Of a stretch of DNA of 64,000 nt, positions 60,673 through 64,000 are shown piece by piece. This DNA is from Mycobacterium noviomagense (lineage in GTDB: Bacteria; Actinomycetota; Actinomycetes; Mycobacteriales; Mycobacteriaceae). Position numbers and translations under genes: made by a program. Every line of letters begins with the position of its first letter. Positions within the stretch are counted from its first letter, which is position 1. Below the pieces are notes generated by a model, which saw only the letters and a program-made list of their open reading frames with translations, searched no databases and was not told the origin of the DNA. The stretch is taken from positions 4,588,001-4,652,000 of the forward strand of contig NZ_AP022583.1 of assembly GCF_010731635.1 (NCBI RefSeq), read 5' to 3'.

Positions 60673-60877
60673 CGGCAAGGTCCTTTCGCATCGGGGCTGA
60701 TTCCTGCGGGTACCCAAGGCCGCCGACGACAATGCGTCACACCCGGGTCAAACCTGCATTGACGCAGGTCGCCGATCCTGCGGCCGCCGCTCAGCGCGGT
60801 ATCGCGCGAAAAGCCGCTTCCCGGCCGATCGCATTGGCTAACCTCGCACTACTCGACATCGTGGGAAGGCGTCAAGC

Positions 60878-61216
60878 GTGACTATGCGGCGGTTGATCTT
60901 GTTGGTGGGCGCGGTGCTGCTGGTGGCCGGCGTCATCGGCCTGTTGTTGCCGGTGTCGATATCGGACGACAATGGCGGATCCATCGGATGTGGCAACGCA
61001 GTAGCGTCCAACCTTCAGGAAGCGAAGGACAAGACTCCGCCGGACATACCGATCGTCAGTCAGCTTGTCCCCCACCGCAATTACGTCGCCGAATGCAATT
61101 CCTCGCTCGGCAGCAGGCGCGCGTGGTCGATCCCGCTGACGGTGATCGGCGTCATTACTGTGGTCGGCGCTCTGTTCGTCCGACGGCCCGGCGGAGCGGT
61201 AGCCGGGGAGGTTTGA
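60878..61216 (+). CDS. Small two-helix membrane protein with paired cysteines
   Basis: 112 residues from GTG 60878; an ATG two codons later is also possible. Two helices, LILLVGAVLLVAGVIGLLLPVSI near the start and SIPLTVIGVITVVGALFV near the end. The outside loop of about 60 residues has two Cys (SIGCGNAV and VAECNSSLGSRR) that could form a disulfide. Similar short proteins occur across mycobacteria without known function. Convergent with ephD, six bases apart. Confidence 0.78.
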   Translation: MTMRRLILLVGAVLLVAGVIGLLLPVSISDDNGGSIGCGNAVASNLQEAKDKTPPDIPIVSQLVPHRNYVAECNSSLGSRRAWSIPLTVIGVITVVGALFVRRPGGAVAGEV

Positions 61217-61222
61217 CCCCGG

Positions 61223-62998
61223 CTACACCAAGCGCCGTCGCGCGGTGCTGCGCAGCACTTGCGGCGCGATCCGGGACAGGCCGTAGAGCAGGTAAGCCTC
61301 CGGGGCGACCGGCCGGATCTCTTTCTGCTTGTCGACGGCGGACATGATCGCGTTAGCGACCTTTTCCGGACCGTAATGCCGCACCGAAAACAATCTCTCC
61401 AGCTGTTGCCGGCGGCCTTCGACCTGCTCGCCTTCCCGCGGCGGCGCATCCAACCGGGTGGTGTGCACGATGTTGGTGTCGATGATGCCCGGGCAGATGG
61501 TGGTCAGCCCCACACCCGCCGCGTCGAGCTCGGCTCGCAGGCAATCGGAGAACATGTAGACCGCAGCCTTGGACGTGCAGTAGGCGCTCAACGACCGCGA
61601 CGGCGCGAACGCGGCCATCGAGGACACGTTGACGATGTGCCCGCCGGTGCCGCGCTCGACCAGCCGCCGGCCGAACGCGCGGCAACCGTTGACCACCCCG
61701 CCGAAGTTGACCTCGAGCACCCGGTCGAACCGCTCGGGCGGCGTGTCCAGAAACTCACCGGCCTGCCCGATGCCGGCGTTGTTGACGACGATGTCGGGCA
61801 CGCCGTGCTCCGCACAGAGTTGGTCGGCGAATGCCTCGACGGCCTCAGCGTCGGCCACGTCGAGCAGGTAGGGGTGCGCGACGCCGCCGGCTGCGGCTAT
61901 CTGCGCGGCGGTGTCCTTGGCCGCGGCTTCGTCGATGTCGCTGACTACCACCTCGGCGCCCTCCTGCGCGAATGCCAGCGCGGTCGCGCGGCCGATGCCG
62001 CTGCCGGCGCCGGTCACCGCGACCAGCATGTCGCCGAATCGGTCTCGAGTTCGGCCCACCTCGGCGCGCCGCAGCGCGCGGCTCGCCGGTTTGCCTTCGC
62101 TGAAGTCAGCGAACTCGTGCACCGATGCCGCCACAACCTGCGGATGTGATATCGGCGACCAGTGGCCGGCCTTGATGTCGCGGCGCCATAGCCGCGGAAC
62201 CCAACGGGCGGTGGCGTCGTAGCCGTAGGGGCGCACGTATGGGTCTTCGGTGTTGACGATGAGCTGTACGGGGACGTCGACATAGTGGTCCCGTCGTGCG
62301 CCTGCAAAGGATCGAAAGTAGTTGGCGCGGTACGTCTTCACCGAATACGCAGCGTCTCTGGCGATGCTCGCCGAGTGGTGGATCTGCTCACGGGGAATAC
62401 CCCTGACCAACGCGCGCTGGATTGCCTTGCTGGACAACGCAAGCCGGATCAGCAGCGGCGCAAGCACCGGTATCGAGAAGAACGCCATGTAGCCCAGCCG
62501 CAGCGCCTGGCTGAGTGCCCGCACGAAGGTTCGTGGGCGGTAGGGCCGTCGCAGGCCGCTGAAGATGTAGTCGACGAGGTGGTGCTGGCTGGGTCCGGAA
62601 ATCGAGGTAAACGAGGCGACCCGCTCGCGCGCCCCGGGGCGGCCCAGGTATTCCCACACGCCTACCGACCCCCAGTCGTGGGCCACCGCATGCACCGGCT
62701 GGTCGGGGCTACAGGAGTCGACGACGGCCGCGAAGTCGTCGGCGAACCGCGCCATCGTGTACGCCGAAACCGGCTTGGGCACCGACGATGCGCCGACGCC
62801 GCGGTTGTCGTAACGGATCACGCCGAACCGCTCGGCGAGCTGCGGAACGACGCCGTCCCACAGCACATGGGAGTCGGGCCAGCCGTGGACCAGCACCACG
62901 GTCGGGCCGTCGGGGTTGCCCTCTTCGTAGACGGCGATGCGAGCACCGTCGGCGCTGTCGACGAAGCGCTGCGCGGCTTGTTGTTGTGCTGCTGGCAT
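61223..62998 (-). CDS. ephD: EphD: alpha/beta hydrolase (epoxide hydrolase-like) fused to short-chain dehydrogenase
   Basis: 591 residues in two domains. About 1-290: alpha/beta hydrolase with VVLVHGWPDSHVLWD (HGxP oxyanion region) and AVAHDWGSVGVWEYLG, whose Asp is the nucleophile expected for an epoxide hydrolase. About 320-591: classical SDR with VTGAGSGIGRATALAFA (TGxxxGIG), NNAGIG, a catalytic Ser in VNVSSMAAF and YCTSK. The M. tuberculosis homologue acts in mycolic-acid oxidation (epoxy/keto forms). GGAGG precedes the ATG. Confidence 0.94.
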   Translation of the reverse strand: MPAAQQQAAQRFVDSADGARIAVYEEGNPDGPTVVLVHGWPDSHVLWDGVVPQLAERFGVIRYDNRGVGASSVPKPVSAYTMARFADDFAAVVDSCSPDQPVHAVAHDWGSVGVWEYLGRPGARERVASFTSISGPSQHHLVDYIFSGLRRPYRPRTFVRALSQALRLGYMAFFSIPVLAPLLIRLALSSKAIQRALVRGIPREQIHHSASIARDAAYSVKTYRANYFRSFAGARRDHYVDVPVQLIVNTEDPYVRPYGYDATARWVPRLWRRDIKAGHWSPISHPQVVAASVHEFADFSEGKPASRALRRAEVGRTRDRFGDMLVAVTGAGSGIGRATALAFAQEGAEVVVSDIDEAAAKDTAAQIAAAGGVAHPYLLDVADAEAVEAFADQLCAEHGVPDIVVNNAGIGQAGEFLDTPPERFDRVLEVNFGGVVNGCRAFGRRLVERGTGGHIVNVSSMAAFAPSRSLSAYCTSKAAVYMFSDCLRAELDAAGVGLTTICPGIIDTNIVHTTRLDAPPREGEQVEGRRQQLERLFSVRHYGPEKVANAIMSAVDKQKEIRPVAPEAYLLYGLSRIAPQVLRSTARRRLV

Positions 62999-63211
62999 GG
63001 GGACCTCCGCTCACAGGTAGCAAGCACCTTGGTCCGCGGCGCGCAACGATGTCAAGCCGCGGCAACAGCCGCCCCGCCCTGGTTGTCTGCCGGCAGCTTC
63101 GCAGTGACAGGATGGTTTCGAATCAGTTGGGTGCCGCCCCGGTAAACGACGGTGTGGTAAGCCAGAGGTCGACCCACGCCGACCGCCCGATCGATCGAGG
63201 AGTCAACAGAG

Positions 63212-64000
63212 ATGGCCTTCTCAGTCCAGATGCCGGCTCTCGGTGAGAGCGTCACCGAGGGGACGGTCACCCGCTGGCTCAAGCAGGAAGGCGACACGGT
63301 CGAACTCGACGAGCCTCTTCTGGAGGTGTCCACCGACAAGGTCGACACTGAGATCCCGTCTCCGGCCGCCGGTGTGCTGACCAAGATCATCGCCCAGGAG
63401 GACGACACCGTCGAGGTCGGCGGCGAGCTGGCGATCATCGGCGACAGCGCCGAAGGCGACGGTGGCCAGCCCTCAGCTGAGGCGCCGGCGCAAGCCGCCC
63501 AGGAAACAGCAGCCGAGCCCGAGGCCCAGCCCGAACCCGAACCCGAGGCACAGCCGGCCCCTGCCAGCGAAGACGGTCAAGCTGGCGGCGACGGAGCTGC
63601 CACGCCGGTGTTGATGCCCGAGCTCGGCGAGTCGGTCACCGAAGGCACGGTGACCCGCTGGCTGAAGAAGGTCGGCGACTCGGTGGAGGTCGACGAGCCG
63701 CTGGTGGAGGTCTCCACCGACAAGGTCGACACCGAGATTCCCTCGCCGGTCGCCGGGACGCTGCTCAGCATCACCGCTGAGGAAGACACCACGGTGTCGG
63801 TCGGCGGCGAGCTGGCCAAGATCGGCACCGGCGCCGCCGCGCCGGCAGGCGAGCCGCCGGCCCCGCCCGCACCAAAACCTGAACCAAAGCCTGAACCGAC
63901 ACCGCAGCCGAAGCCGGAACCGGAACCGCAGCCGACGCCGGCACCCCGGCCGGAGCCGGCGGCCAAACCCGCACCCGAGCCGACGCCGATCGCACAACCC
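63212..64000 (+). CDS. sucB: Dihydrolipoamide acyltransferase (E2), N-terminal part, runs off the window
   Basis: 263 codons are visible from ATG 63212; GAGGAG lies 12-16 bases upstream. Two lipoyl domains (about 1-85 and 130-215), each with a lipoyl-Lys site in [14 protein letters not shown], joined by Pro/Ala/Glu-rich linkers. The peripheral-subunit-binding and catalytic domains lie beyond the window. In M. tuberculosis this gene (dlaT/sucB) is the E2 of pyruvate dehydrogenase and part of peroxynitrite reductase, despite its old name. The E. coli-type enzymes have one (SucB) or three (AceF) lipoyl domains; two is the actinobacterial form. Confidence 0.94.
   Translation, partial: MAFSVQMPALGESVTEGTVTRWLKQEGDTVELDEPLLEVSTDKVDTEIPSPAAGVLTKIIAQEDDTVEVGGELAIIGDSAEGDGGQPSAEAPAQAAQETAAEPEAQPEPEPEAQPAPASEDGQAGGDGAATPVLMPELGESVTEGTVTRWLKKVGDSVEVDEPLVEVSTDKVDTEIPSPVAGTLLSITAEEDTTVSVGGELAKIGTGAAAPAGEPPAPPAPKPEPKPEPTPQPKPEPEPQPTPAPRPEPAAKPAPEPTPIAQP

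Overview
The window is high-GC chromosomal DNA from a mycobacterium, probably a slow grower. Gene content and order follow, almost gene for gene, the Mycobacterium tuberculosis segment running from pbpB (Rv2163c) to dlaT/sucB (Rv2215). This assignment rests on my recognition of the proteins and their order, not on a database search. No rRNA, tRNA or CRISPR array was seen.

Layout. 0-6 kb: end of an unknown secreted-type protein, an unknown tail-anchored protein, then the start of the division/cell-wall cluster on the minus strand (mraZ, rsmH, an FtsL-like protein, pbpB) with a MraZ operator. 6-13.6 kb: DUF3040 protein, a GNAT protein preceded by a 56-bp tandem repeat, lppM, an MTHFR-like protein, idsA2, mptA, and the pknL kinase with its DNA-binding neighbour. 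13.6-26.5 kb: aroG, RNase AS, mptC, an acyltransferase, an ArsA-like ATPase with START/SRPBCC proteins, fadD15, pimB, an HExxH protein and ripC; much of this builds the envelope (PIM/LM/LAM, peptidoglycan, lipids). 26.5-34.4 kb: a DnaQ-UvrC fusion, trpD, then the respiratory cluster ctaE-qcrC-qcrA-qcrB. 34.4-36.5 kb: a three-gene thiocyanate-hydrolase/nitrile-hydratase type cassette, absent from the M. tuberculosis order as I recall it. 36.5-52.2 kb: Rv2197c-like, mmpS3, ctaF, ctaC, asnB, adoK, an HesB/IscA protein, glycerate kinase, cobU-cobT-cobS, ilvE, gcvT and pepB. 52.2-61.2 kb: an accessory block between pepB and ephD with a DMT transporter gene cut by an IS30-family element, an MmpL transporter, an Eis-type acetyltransferase, an FAD oxidoreductase, an SRPBCC protein and a small membrane protein. 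61.2-64 kb: ephD and the start of sucB/dlaT.

How it fits together. The cytochrome bcc (QcrCAB) and aa3 (CtaC, CtaE, CtaF) subunits lie on both sides of the thiocyanate-hydrolase cassette and would form the bcc-aa3 supercomplex. IdsA2, MptA, MptC and PimB feed isoprenoid and mannolipid synthesis. CobU, CobT and CobS form a compact nucleotide-loop-assembly operon for cobalamin.

The most unusual features are the thiocyanate-hydrolase cassette whose beta and alpha subunits are fused in one chain, a shared long palindrome at two convergent gene junctions, a dispersed/tandem repeat family that appears to supply the 5' end of one gene, the IS30 disruption, and an ArsA-like gene with no normal start codon.
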